DNA of 57,193 bases from Treponema sp. UBA3870 (GCA_002392275.1 DGGQ01000170.1:1-57193), one strand, 5' to 3'. Counted from the stretch's first letter, positions 31,678-40,883 are shown. Made by a program: numbers and translations. The notes: generated by a model not told the origin, from the letters alone.

Positions 31678-32880
31678 CTAGCGGTTTACGTTTTTGCCGT
31701 TCTGTTTTCTATAGAAGGTAGCCGTCTTTATCAGCTCGGAAACATCCTTGATTATAATCTTTCCCATGTCAACCTTGAGATTCGGATCGTTGAAGATAGC
31801 GTTGATGGCCTCCGGCTTGTCGTGCGCCGTTATTCCACACAGATGCACCAAATCCTCCGGGCTCAAATCCGTGACATAAGGGAATCCGCTTCCAGAAGTA
31901 ATCTTCTGCTTCTCCATCTGGAGTGCCAGCATATCGATAACCTTGTCCCTTGGCAAAATTAGAGCAGTGTTTGAAAGCTGGCGGTACATTGACCAAAGGC
32001 GGTCCGCAAGCATAGTCGTGAGACGCGCAATCATCTGCGGCTGAGTTGAAACCATCTGGTCAAAGTTTTCCTTGTTGACGACCATGAGCTTACACTTGCT
32101 GTGCGCTATTGCAGATGCCGAGCGTGGCTGGTCCTCAAGGAGTGCCATCTCACCGAACATGTCTCCCTTTTTGAGCAATGCCAGTGTGACTTCCTCGTTG
32201 TCAACGACCTTGGAGATTTTTACGGAACCCTCCTGGATAATGAACATGTCCCTGCCCTTCTGGTGTTCGGAAAAAATCATAGTGTCCGGTGGATACTCGC
32301 GAATCAATTCACCTGTGGATTCAAAATAGACTGCCTTTGTGGCGTGCTTTTTCAGCATGACGAAACGTTTTTTTGCGTCCTCAATATGCGATCCGTCCTT
32401 GCACATCTTGATATACTGGTAGTAAGCGTAGACGGCAATATCAAATTTTCCGTCCTTCTCGTAGTGCTGGGCGACCGTGAATAGTTCCTCCGGGTTTTCC
32501 TCTGCGCTTGCCTTTTTGATTGTAAGTTTTGTAAGGCTCTCGTTCAGTGTACGCATTTCCTTTGTAAACGCGCGGACAATCTTCATGGCAACTGGAGTGT
32601 TACGCATGATAAGCTCAGGGTACTGCTCCTTTTTTACCATAATCGCGGTCACTTCGGTCAAACAGATTACGTTCTCGGTCTGTGCCTGTCCAGACATGCA
32701 AGGGATAACACCCACAAAGTCTCCAGGCCCCAAAACAGTGGGAACACTGCCGGGGATAGGCGTAGTATGCTGGGAAGTCACCTGTCCCTTCTGGATTATA
32801 AAGAATTTATCAATGCCAGATGTTCCTTCAACCAACATGTATGTGTTTGGTTTAAAATTTACAAATCCTAACTGAAGCAC
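31678..32880 (-). CDS. Protein with two cyclic-nucleotide-binding domains
   Basis: A 400-residue cytoplasmic protein. Residues 5-110 and 205-315 are Crp-type beta-roll domains; the second carries a phosphate cassette GDMFGEMALLEDQPRSASA that looks able to bind cAMP or cGMP, while the first (GDFVGVIPCMSGQAQTENV) is degenerate. A helical tetratricopeptide-like segment (near 130-190, including FDIAVYAYYQYIKM) joins them. The C-terminal 80 residues (KVIDMLALQMEKQK, SPEDLVHLCGI) resemble a winged helix, so DNA binding is possible. T. pallidum, as I recall, has the same gene before murB. The ATG at 32880 has only a weak ribosome site. Confidence 0.85.
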   Translation of the reverse strand: MLQLGFVNFKPNTYMLVEGTSGIDKFFIIQKGQVTSQHTTPIPGSVPTVLGPGDFVGVIPCMSGQAQTENVICLTEVTAIMVKKEQYPELIMRNTPVAMKIVRAFTKEMRTLNESLTKLTIKKASAEENPEELFTVAQHYEKDGKFDIAVYAYYQYIKMCKDGSHIEDAKKRFVMLKKHATKAVYFESTGELIREYPPDTMIFSEHQKGRDMFIIQEGSVKISKVVDNEEVTLALLKKGDMFGEMALLEDQPRSASAIAHSKCKLMVVNKENFDQMVSTQPQMIARLTTMLADRLWSMYRQLSNTALILPRDKVIDMLALQMEKQKITSGSGFPYVTDLSPEDLVHLCGITAHDKPEAINAIFNDPNLKVDMGKIIIKDVSELIKTATFYRKQNGKNVNR

Positions 32881-32960
32881 TTTTAACCTCTTTCACGCAC
32901 AAGACGCTATTTTTTTATCGGACGAAAAAGCATTTTTGTATAGAAAAACCTTTAAAACTT

Positions 32961-33004
32961 TTTATGAGGAAACCTCGAAAAACTTCAGTTTTTTCAAGAT
33001 GTCC
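32961..33004. repeat. Dispersed palindromic repeat, copy 1
   Basis: An imperfect palindrome centred on GAAAAACTTCAGTTTTTTC, flanked by GAGGAAACCTC and CAAGATGTCC, in the gap between the cNMP-binding gene and murB, touching the murB 3' end. It matches the copies at 34136, 44342 and 49158. Confidence 0.6.
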
Positions 33005-33008
33005 ATGA

Positions 33009-34094
33009 TTACGCCTGCGCTTTGGGATTTCCGACAAAAATTACTTCCGGTTCCAGAACAAATCCAGTGTTGTCCGCGACCTCCTTTTTTACAAACAAAA
33101 CCAGATTCTCCACATCGGCTGCGGTAGCGTTTCCCATGTTGATTATAAAATTTCCATGCCATGGAGCCACCTGTGCGCCACCAATCTTCTTGCACTTTAG
33201 CCCAAGCTCGTCGATTATCTGTCCGCTGGGTTTTCCGTAGTCATGGTTGTTTTTGAACACGCTTCCCGCACTTGGAGCCCTGAACTGTCCCTTCTCGTTG
33301 CGGTCGTCAACAAAATGCGCATTCTTTTTCCTGATATAGTCACAGACCATTGGACTTGCGCCGACCTTTCCCGAAACATAGACATCCAGTCCCTTCAGCG
33401 CGATTGTCACCGATGTCACAATCCACCTTTTTCCCTGGAACGGAGACTTTTTATATCCCCAGTCGTCAGCGGAAAATGTGTATGTGTCAATCACATCAAG
33501 CTCGGTAAGCTCGTAGGATTCCTTCTGGTCCAAATCCTCCGGGAGACCATCCAAATCAACATATTCGACGGACTGTATTATTGAAGAAAAATCCACACCA
33601 TAGCACCTTGCATTCATGTAGACCGCTCCACCAAAAGTTCCTGGAAGCCCCGCAAAACACTCCACCCCAAGAATACCGTACCTTGCGCACCAGTCCGTAA
33701 GCTCCTTGATTGAGGTCCCCGCCCCAGCCGTCAGATTGATTGAGACCGCCTCCTTGATTTCGGGAAAATCATCCACTGAATATGGTTCAGCCCTTCCCGG
33801 TTCTATCTTTATATCATCAAGACCGTCAGTCATTATGACAGCACCACTTATTCCGCCGTCACGTATGACAGTATTGCTTCCACCGCCAAGCACAAAAATC
33901 TCCACCCCGGCAGCCTTGATGACGGAGGCCGCAACCGCAAGCGAAATTGGGTCCGCAGGTCTAACAACAAGTTCCGCCAATCCACCGACCTTCATGGTTG
34001 TAAAATCCGCCATGGGAACGTCAAAGTCCACAGTCCCCTTGAAGAGAATTGAGTTCTTGATATTTTCACCTGTTTCTCGTATGCTTAAAGCCAT
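33009..34094 (-). CDS. murB: UDP-N-acetylenolpyruvoylglucosamine reductase (MurB)
   Basis: MurB reduces the MurA product with NADPH to UDP-MurNAc using FAD. The 361-residue protein has the FAD-binding blocks TTMKVGGLAELVV (near 32), VLGGGSNTVI (68-77) and LPGTFGGAVYMNARCYG (near 145), the catalytic Ser in PSAGSVFKN and the catalytic Glu in LEPEVIF near the C-terminus. A 20-30 residue loop (DLDGLPEDLDQKESY) makes it somewhat long. It diverges from cysS. Its partner murA is also in the window. Confidence 0.95.
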   Translation of the reverse strand: MALSIRETGENIKNSILFKGTVDFDVPMADFTTMKVGGLAELVVRPADPISLAVAASVIKAAGVEIFVLGGGSNTVIRDGGISGAVIMTDGLDDIKIEPGRAEPYSVDDFPEIKEAVSINLTAGAGTSIKELTDWCARYGILGVECFAGLPGTFGGAVYMNARCYGVDFSSIIQSVEYVDLDGLPEDLDQKESYELTELDVIDTYTFSADDWGYKKSPFQGKRWIVTSVTIALKGLDVYVSGKVGASPMVCDYIRKKNAHFVDDRNEKGQFRAPSAGSVFKNNHDYGKPSGQIIDELGLKCKKIGGAQVAPWHGNFIINMGNATAADVENLVLFVKKEVADNTGFVLEPEVIFVGNPKAQA

Positions 34095-34135
34095 ATATTA
34101 AAATCCGTCTTATATATAGTAGAATTTTGTTGGCA

Positions 34136-34182
34136 TTTATGGCAACCTCTAAAAACTGAAGTTTTCCGAGGTTCCCTTATGG
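34136..34182. repeat. Dispersed palindromic repeat, copy 2
   Basis: AACCTCTAAAAACT and AGTTTTCCGAGGTT form an inverted repeat with two mismatches, bounded on both sides by TTATGG. It lies between the divergent genes murB and cysS, so it is not a terminator of either. Confidence 0.65.
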
Positions 34183-34259
34183 AATTTATTCCTTGCCACA
34201 TTTTTATTATACATAAACATTAAAAAAAATCGAGTGCTAAATCGGTTTCGGAGGCTATT

Positions 34260-35792
34260 ATGGGATTAAGATTATATAACACCATGGGACGCGAGATGCA
34301 GGATTTTGTCCCAATCACACCGGGCTTTGTCGGATTTTATGGATGCGGACCCACCGTATACAACTATGCCCACATCGGGAACCTTCGGGCATATATTTTT
34401 CTGGACACTCTCGACAGGACTCTCACATATCTTGGATTCGACAAAAAGCATGTGATGAACATAACCGACATTGGACATCTCACAGGGGATGCCGACGCTG
34501 GTGAGGACAAAATGCTGAAGACCGCAAAGGAAAGACATGAGTCCGTGATGGAGGTCGCACGCTTTTATACCGACGCATTTTTCAAGGATTTGGATGCCCT
34601 GAACATAATACGCCCGGATGTTGTCTGCAAGGCAACCGAGCATGTCCAGGAGATGATAGATTTAATCAAGCGGATAGAGGCCAACGGACACACCTACATG
34701 GCTGGAGGAAACCTCTACTACGATGTCACCACCTACGACCACTATGGCGATTTGGCCGGTCTGAATCTGGATGAGCTAAAGGCAGGCGCGGGGAAAAGGG
34801 ATGTCGTTGTGATTGACGGAAACAAACGCAATCCGGCGGACTTTGTTCTGTGGTTCACCAAAAGCAAATTCGAGGACCAGGCTCTTACATGGGACAGTCC
34901 ATGGGGACGCGGATATCCCGGATGGCACATCGAATGTTCTGCCATGAGCATGAAATATCTTGGCGAGCATTTTGATATACACACAGGCGGAATCGACCAC
35001 GTTCCAATCCACCACACAAACGAGATTGCCCAGAGCGAGGGTGCGACCGGAAAAAAATGGGTCAACTACTGGCTCCACAATGAATTTCTGGTAATAGCCA
35101 AGGACAAAAATTCTTCGGGCGGCGAAAAAATGTCCAAGTCGTCGGGAAATTTTCTGCGCCTACAGTCCCTGATTGACAAGGGATACAACGCACTTGACTA
35201 CAGACTTTTCCTTCTTGGCAGCCACTACAGAAAGCAGGTCTATTTTTCATGGGAAGCGATGGACGGAGCAAAAAATGGACGGGCAGCACTTCTCCAGAGG
35301 ATTTCAAAACTTATTTCCGCAGCGGGAAAGGATTTTGCCAAGACTCTTGCCGATAAAAAATATGGACGCGGAGAGGCAGCAAATCTTGAGGGCCTTTCGG
35401 ATTCCGCAAAAAAGTATCTGGAAGATTTCCGCGCAGCACTTGAGAACGACCTTTTAACTCCAGTAGCCCTGAGCTGTGTGCAGAAAGTAGTGAAGGATTC
35501 CGCCATGGAGCCAAGGGAGATTCTGGACACGGTTTCCCGCATGGATTCCGTGCTTGGTCTTGCGCTGATAAAAAATGCACTGGAGCTTGCTGATTCCGCG
35601 ACGCAGCTTTCACAGTCCGGTGGACATGACGGAGACCCTGAGGCAGCGGAGATTGACGCGCTCGTGGAAAAACGAAGCCAGGCAAAAAAATCAAAGGACT
35701 TTGCCCTTGCCGACCAGATTCGCGACGAGCTTACAGCGCGTGGAATAATTGTCACAGACACACCGAACGGTCCGGTATGGTCAAGGAAATAG
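34260..35792 (+). CDS. cysS: Cysteinyl-tRNA synthetase
   Basis: A class I aminoacyl-tRNA synthetase that charges tRNA-Cys. The 510-residue protein has the zinc-site Cys in FYGCGPTVYNYAHIGN with HIGN at 38-41, the other zinc ligands in WHIECSAMS and IHHTNEIAQ, and KMSKS at 290-294. The anticodon-binding helical domain and the late block SKDFALADQIRDELTARGI near the end are complete. The ATG follows GGAGG. An ECF sigma gene follows 46 bases downstream. Confidence 0.97.
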   Translation: MGLRLYNTMGREMQDFVPITPGFVGFYGCGPTVYNYAHIGNLRAYIFLDTLDRTLTYLGFDKKHVMNITDIGHLTGDADAGEDKMLKTAKERHESVMEVARFYTDAFFKDLDALNIIRPDVVCKATEHVQEMIDLIKRIEANGHTYMAGGNLYYDVTTYDHYGDLAGLNLDELKAGAGKRDVVVIDGNKRNPADFVLWFTKSKFEDQALTWDSPWGRGYPGWHIECSAMSMKYLGEHFDIHTGGIDHVPIHHTNEIAQSEGATGKKWVNYWLHNEFLVIAKDKNSSGGEKMSKSSGNFLRLQSLIDKGYNALDYRLFLLGSHYRKQVYFSWEAMDGAKNGRAALLQRISKLISAAGKDFAKTLADKKYGRGEAANLEGLSDSAKKYLEDFRAALENDLLTPVALSCVQKVVKDSAMEPREILDTVSRMDSVLGLALIKNALELADSATQLSQSGGHDGDPEAAEIDALVEKRSQAKKSKDFALADQIRDELTARGIIVTDTPNGPVWSRK

Positions 35793-35794
35793 GC

Positions 35795-35812
35795 AGGTTT
35801 TTCAAGATGCCC
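35795..35812. repeat. Half copy of the palindromic repeat
   Basis: CAGGTTTTTCAAGATGCC matches the right half of the dispersed repeat (compare 32986-33004) just after cysS. Confidence 0.4.
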
Positions 35813-35838
35813 TGTAACCAACAAGAGGATTCAGTGTT

Positions 35839-36387
35839 ATGAATAATAAGGAAACAGCGGGGGAAATCCGTTGCGAGGACCAGGCGGACTTTAGAAAACT
35901 CTACGACGCCACCATGCAGCTTCTCTTCAAGGTCTCATACAGAATTGTTGACGACGAGGAGGCTGCGGAGGATTTGGTCCACGACTCATACATCAAGGCC
36001 AACGAAAAGAAAATGGTCTTCCCGTCAATGGACGACGCAAAGTTCTGGCTCATACGGGTTGTAAAAAATGCGTCCCTGAACTACGCGAAACGAAAGACAA
36101 GGGAAGCCAAGGCCTACCACAAGGCTCTGTACGAAGGTCGCCAGCACATAGACAGTGGCGAGGTCGATCTTCTCAAGGCCGAAACTATAGAAAAGGTCAA
36201 AGAAATTTTGGACAAACTTCCTCCAAAAATGAAGGAGGTACTTGTCCTTAGGGAATATGGTGACTTAAACTATAAGGAAATCGGGGAGGCACTGGGAATC
36301 ACCGAGGGCAATGTCAAGGTCCGGGTGTTCCGAGCGCGCGAGCAAATAACAAAAATGATAGGAGAAGGCGATGTCTATATGCCCTGA
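35839..36387 (+). CDS. ECF-type RNA polymerase sigma factor
   Basis: A 182-residue group 4 sigma factor. Region 2 is visible in EEAAEDLVHDSYIKANEK and FWLIRVVKNASLNYAKRK; region 4 in VLVLREYGDLNYKEIGEALGI followed by EGNVKVRVFRAREQI. It should direct polymerase to a small envelope-stress regulon. The start ATG has AGAGG ten bases before it. It overlaps the anti-sigma gene by 17 bases, the standard arrangement for a sigma factor held by its own anti-sigma factor. I recall a sigma-24 gene at the same place after cysS in T. pallidum. Confidence 0.93.
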   Translation: MNNKETAGEIRCEDQADFRKLYDATMQLLFKVSYRIVDDEEAAEDLVHDSYIKANEKKMVFPSMDDAKFWLIRVVKNASLNYAKRKTREAKAYHKALYEGRQHIDSGEVDLLKAETIEKVKEILDKLPPKMKEVLVLREYGDLNYKEIGEALGITEGNVKVRVFRAREQITKMIGEGDVYMP

Positions 36388-37135
36388 AAAAGATATTCAC
36401 TCGGTCTATCTGGATGGGGAGCTTCCTGCCGCTTACGTAAAAGAGTACGAGGCGCATCTGGAATCCTGCACCGAATGTAGAAAACATTTGGAAAGTCTCA
36501 AATTGGTTAGGGCTGTCTTCAATGCCGACAAAAAGTCCATGGAGATGAGCCAGAAGGATTTGGACGACAGCTTTGAAAGATTGCAGGCCCGTCTTTCCTT
36601 CTCCAGACACACAAAATCGAACGTGGTCGAATTCAAACCAAGGGTATGGATTTCAGCGGCGATTGGTGCTGTGGCTGCTCTGGCACTGGTCTTCATTCCA
36701 GCGAGACTTTCTTCAAAGGGCATATCCCCAATATCAAATCTGACAGCGGCATTCAAGCCTGTGGCGAACGTGGATATAGTGCCACCAATGGAAACCCTTG
36801 TCTACCAGGTTGACGGAGAGGTTTCGCTCGACTCGGTGGCAAACATTTTCTCGAGCGGGGAAACTTTTGTCGGAAACAACGCCGCTCTTCTTAACACATT
36901 CGGACAGACATTCGGGGCAGTCTCGTACATGGGCGATGGACAGGCCTCATACAGCACAAGGGCTTCTGGAAAGGGCATGAACACAGCGGCCAAACTTGCG
37001 AGCTACGACATATTCACCCCGATTTCAGGAAGATTGGTTCCACAGGATGATTCATGGTCTGACAGCGCAGACAGCGGTGAATCTGATGTTGTGTTTTCAT
37101 TGGGGAGTTTCTATCTTGACACTCAGGGCGAATAG
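36371..37135 (+). CDS. Membrane-spanning zinc-finger anti-sigma factor
   Basis: The 254-residue product starts with a zinc-finger anti-sigma domain: His29-x3-Cys33-x2-Cys36 in EAHLESCTEC. One hydrophobic helix follows (about residues 92-112, WISAAIGAVAALALVF), then roughly 140 extracytoplasmic residues rich in Ser, Thr and Val without a known fold. This fits a regulator that holds the ECF sigma factor at the membrane and releases it after an envelope signal, by proteolysis or redox change of the zinc site. It overlaps the sigma gene and is followed after three bases by the TIG-transglutaminase gene. Confidence 0.85.
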   Translation: MSICPEKDIHSVYLDGELPAAYVKEYEAHLESCTECRKHLESLKLVRAVFNADKKSMEMSQKDLDDSFERLQARLSFSRHTKSNVVEFKPRVWISAAIGAVAALALVFIPARLSSKGISPISNLTAAFKPVANVDIVPPMETLVYQVDGEVSLDSVANIFSSGETFVGNNAALLNTFGQTFGAVSYMGDGQASYSTRASGKGMNTAAKLASYDIFTPISGRLVPQDDSWSDSADSGESDVVFSLGSFYLDTQGE

Positions 37136-37138
37136 AAA

Positions 37139-38848
37139 GTGAAGCTCCTAAAATCAATAAAGCTGCTGTACAAAAATTCTCCGGCGGCAAGAATCATAAC
37201 ATTTGTGGCCGTGGTTGGAATTATTGCCATGGTCACATCGGTGTCAGGACGCAAGCACATTGGAAAACCATCAATCTCGACAATAGATCCCCCAATAGGT
37301 TCAACGGGGGACATTGTTGTTATTACGGGCGAAAACTTTGGAAGCACAAGGGAAAACTCTTTTGTGGAAATCGCAGGGTCCAGAGTCACCGCAAGCAACT
37401 ACAGGGACTGGGACAACGAGCAGATTGAATTTGTTGTTCCACCGAACGTGGACGACGGACTTGTTGTTGTCCAGACTGCCGAGGGACGCTCAGAGCCGAC
37501 ATTCTTTGCCAGAAAGGATTCCATCCCGGTTGCGGTACGCACAGACTACAGAGTTTCTGTCCCGGTGATAGATTCAGTCTCGCCATCCACCGCAAAAATT
37601 GGTGACGTGATTTCGATTCTCGGCTCAAACTTTGGAAACGCCAGAGGAAATTCGACTGTATATTTTACGGCAAACCGCGACGACTCAGTTTCAAAGGTTC
37701 CCGACATCAACAAGCTCAACGCAGGATTCATAGCCGCAAGCGATGCCGACTACGATTTTGAATACTGGACCGACAGTGAAATCCGTGTGCACATTCCGGA
37801 CGGTGCAACAAGCGGACAGCTCTACATCGCAACAGACAAGGGCAACTCCTACAAGCACGGCATAGACATAAGTTTTCCAGCCGGGCAAAAAAAATTTGTC
37901 AACGGAAAGACATACGTTCTCCAAATCAACGCGGACATACAGAACAGGAGCCAGTCGGACACAAACATAACGCTCTACGTGCCACGTCCAACAGTGTGCG
38001 TCTCACAGCCGGCAGTTGTTCTTAACGAGGTTTTTCCTAATCCATTGATTCAGGACGACCCCTACGATGTGATTCACTCAATACAGCTGAAGGGTGGCGA
38101 CAACTCACGCATAAAGCTCAACCACAATTTTATTATCACATCCTTTTCCGAAGAGTCCAACATAATTGGCTCCAACGTCACAAGATACACCGACGCGACC
38201 AGACTTTTGAACACGGTCTACACATCAGCGGACGAATGCGTTCCCTCCGACAACAAGGCGGTAAGGGAGCTTGCAGATTCAATAGTCGGGAAAATCCAGA
38301 ATCCATATTCGCAGGTGAACCTTGTCTACAACTACATGCTGGACAATTTTACAATCCTGAACACAGTAAGGACCGGCGATGTTTCCCCGGTGGACTTGAT
38401 AGAAAAAAAATCCGGCGACGCATACGACTTTGCCATTCTATTCACCGCGCTCTGCCGTTCACTTGGGATTCCATCTGTCCCCGTAAGCGGCATACTTGTT
38501 GAGGCGGACTCCACGACAAAAAATCACTGGTGGTCCGAAGTCTATTTTGAACACTACGGATGGTTCCCGGTTGATATAGCTCTTGCGGCTGGACTCTCAT
38601 ACAAGACATTTGGCGAAATCGAAAATCCGCGCCAACATTATTTTGGGAATCTTGACGGACAGCACATAGCATTCAGCAGACGGTGGAACAGACTGAAGAC
38701 ATCACTTGCAAACGGAAAGACAGTCTTCCGCCCGAGAAGCTACGCGCTGCAATCAATATGGGAGGAAGTCAATTCTACGGAGGCGGACTACAGTTCCCTG
38801 TGGAACGACCCAGTTATAGTAGGAATCTACGGGGCTAGCAGTTTCTAA
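37139..38848 (+). CDS. Exported TIG-repeat protein with transglutaminase-like domain
   Basis: A 569-residue protein with an N-terminal membrane anchor (residues 18-38), two IPT/TIG beta-sandwich domains (44-125, STIDPPIGSTGDIVVITGENFG; 139-245, DSVSPSTAKIGDVISILGSNFG), a linker and a transglutaminase-like cysteine-protease domain (about 390-500) with the triad Cys439 (FTALCRSLGIPS), His463 (NHWWSEVYFE) and Asp479 (FPVDIAL). It is predicted to face the periplasm and could cleave or cross-link peptides or cell-wall material. The start is GTG 37139, three bases after the anti-sigma stop, so it is part of the sigma operon and may generate or sense the signal. Confidence 0.85.
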   Translation: MKLLKSIKLLYKNSPAARIITFVAVVGIIAMVTSVSGRKHIGKPSISTIDPPIGSTGDIVVITGENFGSTRENSFVEIAGSRVTASNYRDWDNEQIEFVVPPNVDDGLVVVQTAEGRSEPTFFARKDSIPVAVRTDYRVSVPVIDSVSPSTAKIGDVISILGSNFGNARGNSTVYFTANRDDSVSKVPDINKLNAGFIAASDADYDFEYWTDSEIRVHIPDGATSGQLYIATDKGNSYKHGIDISFPAGQKKFVNGKTYVLQINADIQNRSQSDTNITLYVPRPTVCVSQPAVVLNEVFPNPLIQDDPYDVIHSIQLKGGDNSRIKLNHNFIITSFSEESNIIGSNVTRYTDATRLLNTVYTSADECVPSDNKAVRELADSIVGKIQNPYSQVNLVYNYMLDNFTILNTVRTGDVSPVDLIEKKSGDAYDFAILFTALCRSLGIPSVPVSGILVEADSTTKNHWWSEVYFEHYGWFPVDIALAAGLSYKTFGEIENPRQHYFGNLDGQHIAFSRRWNRLKTSLANGKTVFRPRSYALQSIWEEVNSTEADYSSLWNDPVIVGIYGASSF

Positions 38849-38937
38849 GAGCTGGAGGTTCCAAAAGCAGACACGGACAAGATTCCTTGAAATTTCTCAC
38901 AATTCCCTATACTATTTACATGTTAATGGAGGAATTT

Positions 38938-39672
38938 ATGATTACAAAAGTTTTGAGCGTTGGTGGCTCCATAATAGCACCGGACAAGCCGGACGGAATG
39001 TTTCTTTCGGAATTTTCAAAGATGGCTTCTGACTGGCTTCTTGGGAACAGCGAAACCAGGCTGATTTTGGTTGCCGGTGGCGGTGGACCTGCACGCGCGT
39101 ATCAGAACGCATACAAGGATGTCGCAAAAAGATTTGACGATGACCAGAAAAAGAACTGCCTCTACAAGGACGACGACGAGACCAACTATTACTGCGACTG
39201 GATTGGAATCATGGCGACCCGGCTGAACGCACAGCTTCTGAAGACATGCTTTGGCCCTCTCTGCAAAAATGATATTGTCACCGACCCGACCAAGGCCCCC
39301 GACACATTTGAGGGAAAAGTTCTTGTCGCCGCTGGATGGAAACCAGGATTCTCCACCGACAACGACGCGGTTCTTCTTGCGGAAAAATACCATGCCGACA
39401 CGGTTGTAAATCTTTCAAACATTGAAAAGGTTTTCACGGACGACCCACGGAAAAATCCTGACGCGAAACCTCTGGACACAATTTCATGGGAGGACTTCCG
39501 CAAAATGGTTGGCGACGAATGGGTTCCCGGCAAAAACTGTCCGTTCGATCCAATCGCAAGCAAAAAGGCAAGCGAGCTTGGTCTGACCGTAATCTGCGCG
39601 GGAGGAAAAAACATTTCCAACATCCGCTCGATACTTGACGGCAGGGACTACATAGGAACAACAATCAAATAG
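38938..39672 (+). CDS. pyrH: Uridylate kinase-like protein (archaeal/spirochete type)
   Basis: A 244-residue amino-acid-kinase-fold protein. The N-terminal LSVGGSIIAPDKPD, the loop LVAGGGGPARAYQNAY and the nucleotide region TVVNLSNIEKVFTDDPRKNPDA match the archaeal branch of UMP kinases, a branch known to include spirochetes. It should phosphorylate UMP to UDP in pyrimidine synthesis; no other pyrH is visible here, so this is an assignment by family. ATG 38938 follows GGAGG, so the upstream codon at 38887 is rejected. A glucosaminidase gene starts two bases after its stop. Confidence 0.88.
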   Translation: MITKVLSVGGSIIAPDKPDGMFLSEFSKMASDWLLGNSETRLILVAGGGGPARAYQNAYKDVAKRFDDDQKKNCLYKDDDETNYYCDWIGIMATRLNAQLLKTCFGPLCKNDIVTDPTKAPDTFEGKVLVAAGWKPGFSTDNDAVLLAEKYHADTVVNLSNIEKVFTDDPRKNPDAKPLDTISWEDFRKMVGDEWVPGKNCPFDPIASKKASELGLTVICAGGKNISNIRSILDGRDYIGTTIK

Positions 39673-39674
39673 TC

Positions 39675-40262
39675 ATGGCAAAAAAAATTGTCCTGTCCAT
39701 TTCGGCGGCATTTTTTGTGCTGATTCTCTGGGGCTGCAAAAGTCTGCAAGGGAAAATGGAACCAATCTCCAGAAACCTTGCGGACAGTGGAATCAAAAAT
39801 GCAAAGCAGCTCCACAAATTTTTCATGGACTCAAATCCACTTGCGGATTCCGAACAGGTTTTCCGTATGGCGCGGACATATATCACCGAGGCAAAGACAG
39901 AGGGAATCAACAGCGACTGCGCATTCGTCCAGATGTGTCTTGAAACTGGATTCCTCAGATTCGGTGGACTTGTCACCCCGGACATGCACAACTACTGCGG
40001 GCTTGGCGCAATCGATGCGGACCACCGGGGAGAATGTTTTGAGACAGAGGAACTTGGAATCCGCGCGCACATACAGCATCTACATGCTTACGCGACCAGC
40101 GAGGATGTGTCCCTTGTGAACGAGTGCATCGACAATAGATACAAATGGGTACGCCCCAGGGGTAAAGCAACTGATGTGTTTGGTCTTACAAAAACATGGG
40201 CAAGCGACCCCGACTATGGAACCAAATTGGACTCCCTGCTTTCGAGACTTGAAGAGTATTGA
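39675..40262 (+). CDS. Glucosaminidase-family (GH73-like) lipoprotein
   Basis: A 195-residue lipoprotein (signal MAKKIVLSISAAFFVLIL, lipobox ending WGC) with a single lysozyme-like domain: DCAFVQMCLETGFLRFGG with the catalytic Glu near 96, then HNYCGLGAIDAD and YKWVRPRGKA. GH73 enzymes split the GlcNAc-MurNAc bond of peptidoglycan, for wall remodelling or flagellum insertion. It starts two bases after the uridylate kinase stop, with no own ribosome site. A strong promoter for the next gene overlaps its stop codon. Confidence 0.85.
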   Translation: MAKKIVLSISAAFFVLILWGCKSLQGKMEPISRNLADSGIKNAKQLHKFFMDSNPLADSEQVFRMARTYITEAKTEGINSDCAFVQMCLETGFLRFGGLVTPDMHNYCGLGAIDADHRGECFETEELGIRAHIQHLHAYATSEDVSLVNECIDNRYKWVRPRGKATDVFGLTKTWASDPDYGTKLDSLLSRLEEY

Positions 40263-40287
40263 CATATTTTTTTCAATTTTCTATCAT
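40259..40287 (+). promoter_or_regulatory. Strong sigma70 promoter of the DUF4190 gene
   Basis: A perfect TTGACA (40259-40264), 17 bases and TATCAT (40282-40287); it is the closest match to consensus in the window. The -35 box overlaps the TGA of the glucosaminidase gene. Confidence 0.8.
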
Positions 40288-40358
40288 TGCACCATGGAAA
40301 GTTTTAAGCTTTCATTATTTTAAAAGTTAGGTTTCAAGGCCTAAAAAAGGAGAAAAAA

Positions 40359-40820
40359 ATGCAGATAGCAGCAATGGTTTTGGGAATTCTTTCTATTCCA
40401 CTTTCAATCACTGGTGCAGCCGGTCCAGTTGGATTTATTGGTGTAGCTGTTGCTTTGGCCGCAATCATTCTTTCGGCAATTGGAATGAAGAAGGGAGAGA
40501 AAAAGGGATTCTGTATCGCAGGTTTGATCACAGGTATCTTCGGACTTATCCTCAGCCTCATCATCACAATTTCCTGCACAGTTTGCTATGCAAAGGTAAA
40601 GAAGGCAATCGATGACGGAACATTCAATGAAACAATTGATTCCCTCAAGAGCCTTTCAAACAATAACAGCACAAACTCAACAGACTGGGATTCTCTTGCC
40701 AATGACCTTGCCAACTCAATTTCAGAAGGAGCGCAGGGACTCGTCAACGGTGTTGAGGACGGAATTGGAGATTTCGCAAACGTTCTTGGTGATGCACTCA
40801 AGGGGCTGGGCGGCAACTAA
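40359..40820 (+). CDS. DUF4190-like membrane protein
   Basis: The 153-residue product has three hydrophobic segments in its first 75 residues (IAAMVLGILSIPLSITGA, FIGVAVALAAIILSAIGMKKG, FCIAGLITGIFGLILSLIITI) with the small-residue pattern of DUF4190, followed by a hydrophilic Asn/Ser/Asp-rich tail of about 65 residues ending in short amphipathic helices. Function is unknown. A strong AAAGGAG site and a near-consensus promoter suggest high, independent expression; a terminator follows. Confidence 0.8.
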   Translation: MQIAAMVLGILSIPLSITGAAGPVGFIGVAVALAAIILSAIGMKKGEKKGFCIAGLITGIFGLILSLIITISCTVCYAKVKKAIDDGTFNETIDSLKSLSNNNSTNSTDWDSLANDLANSISEGAQGLVNGVEDGIGDFANVLGDALKGLGGN

Positions 40821-40842
40821 TAGTTTTTAATCTACTGTTATG

Positions 40843-40883
40843 GACTTGCGGAAAACGGCATGTTTTTTGCAAGTCTTTTTTTT
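40843..40883 (+). terminator. Terminator between DUF4190 gene and lgt
   Basis: GACTTGC (40843-40849) and GCAAGTC (40869-40875) pair perfectly, with an inner AAAAC/GTTTT, and are followed by nine T. It ends 12 bases before the lgt start. Confidence 0.85.
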
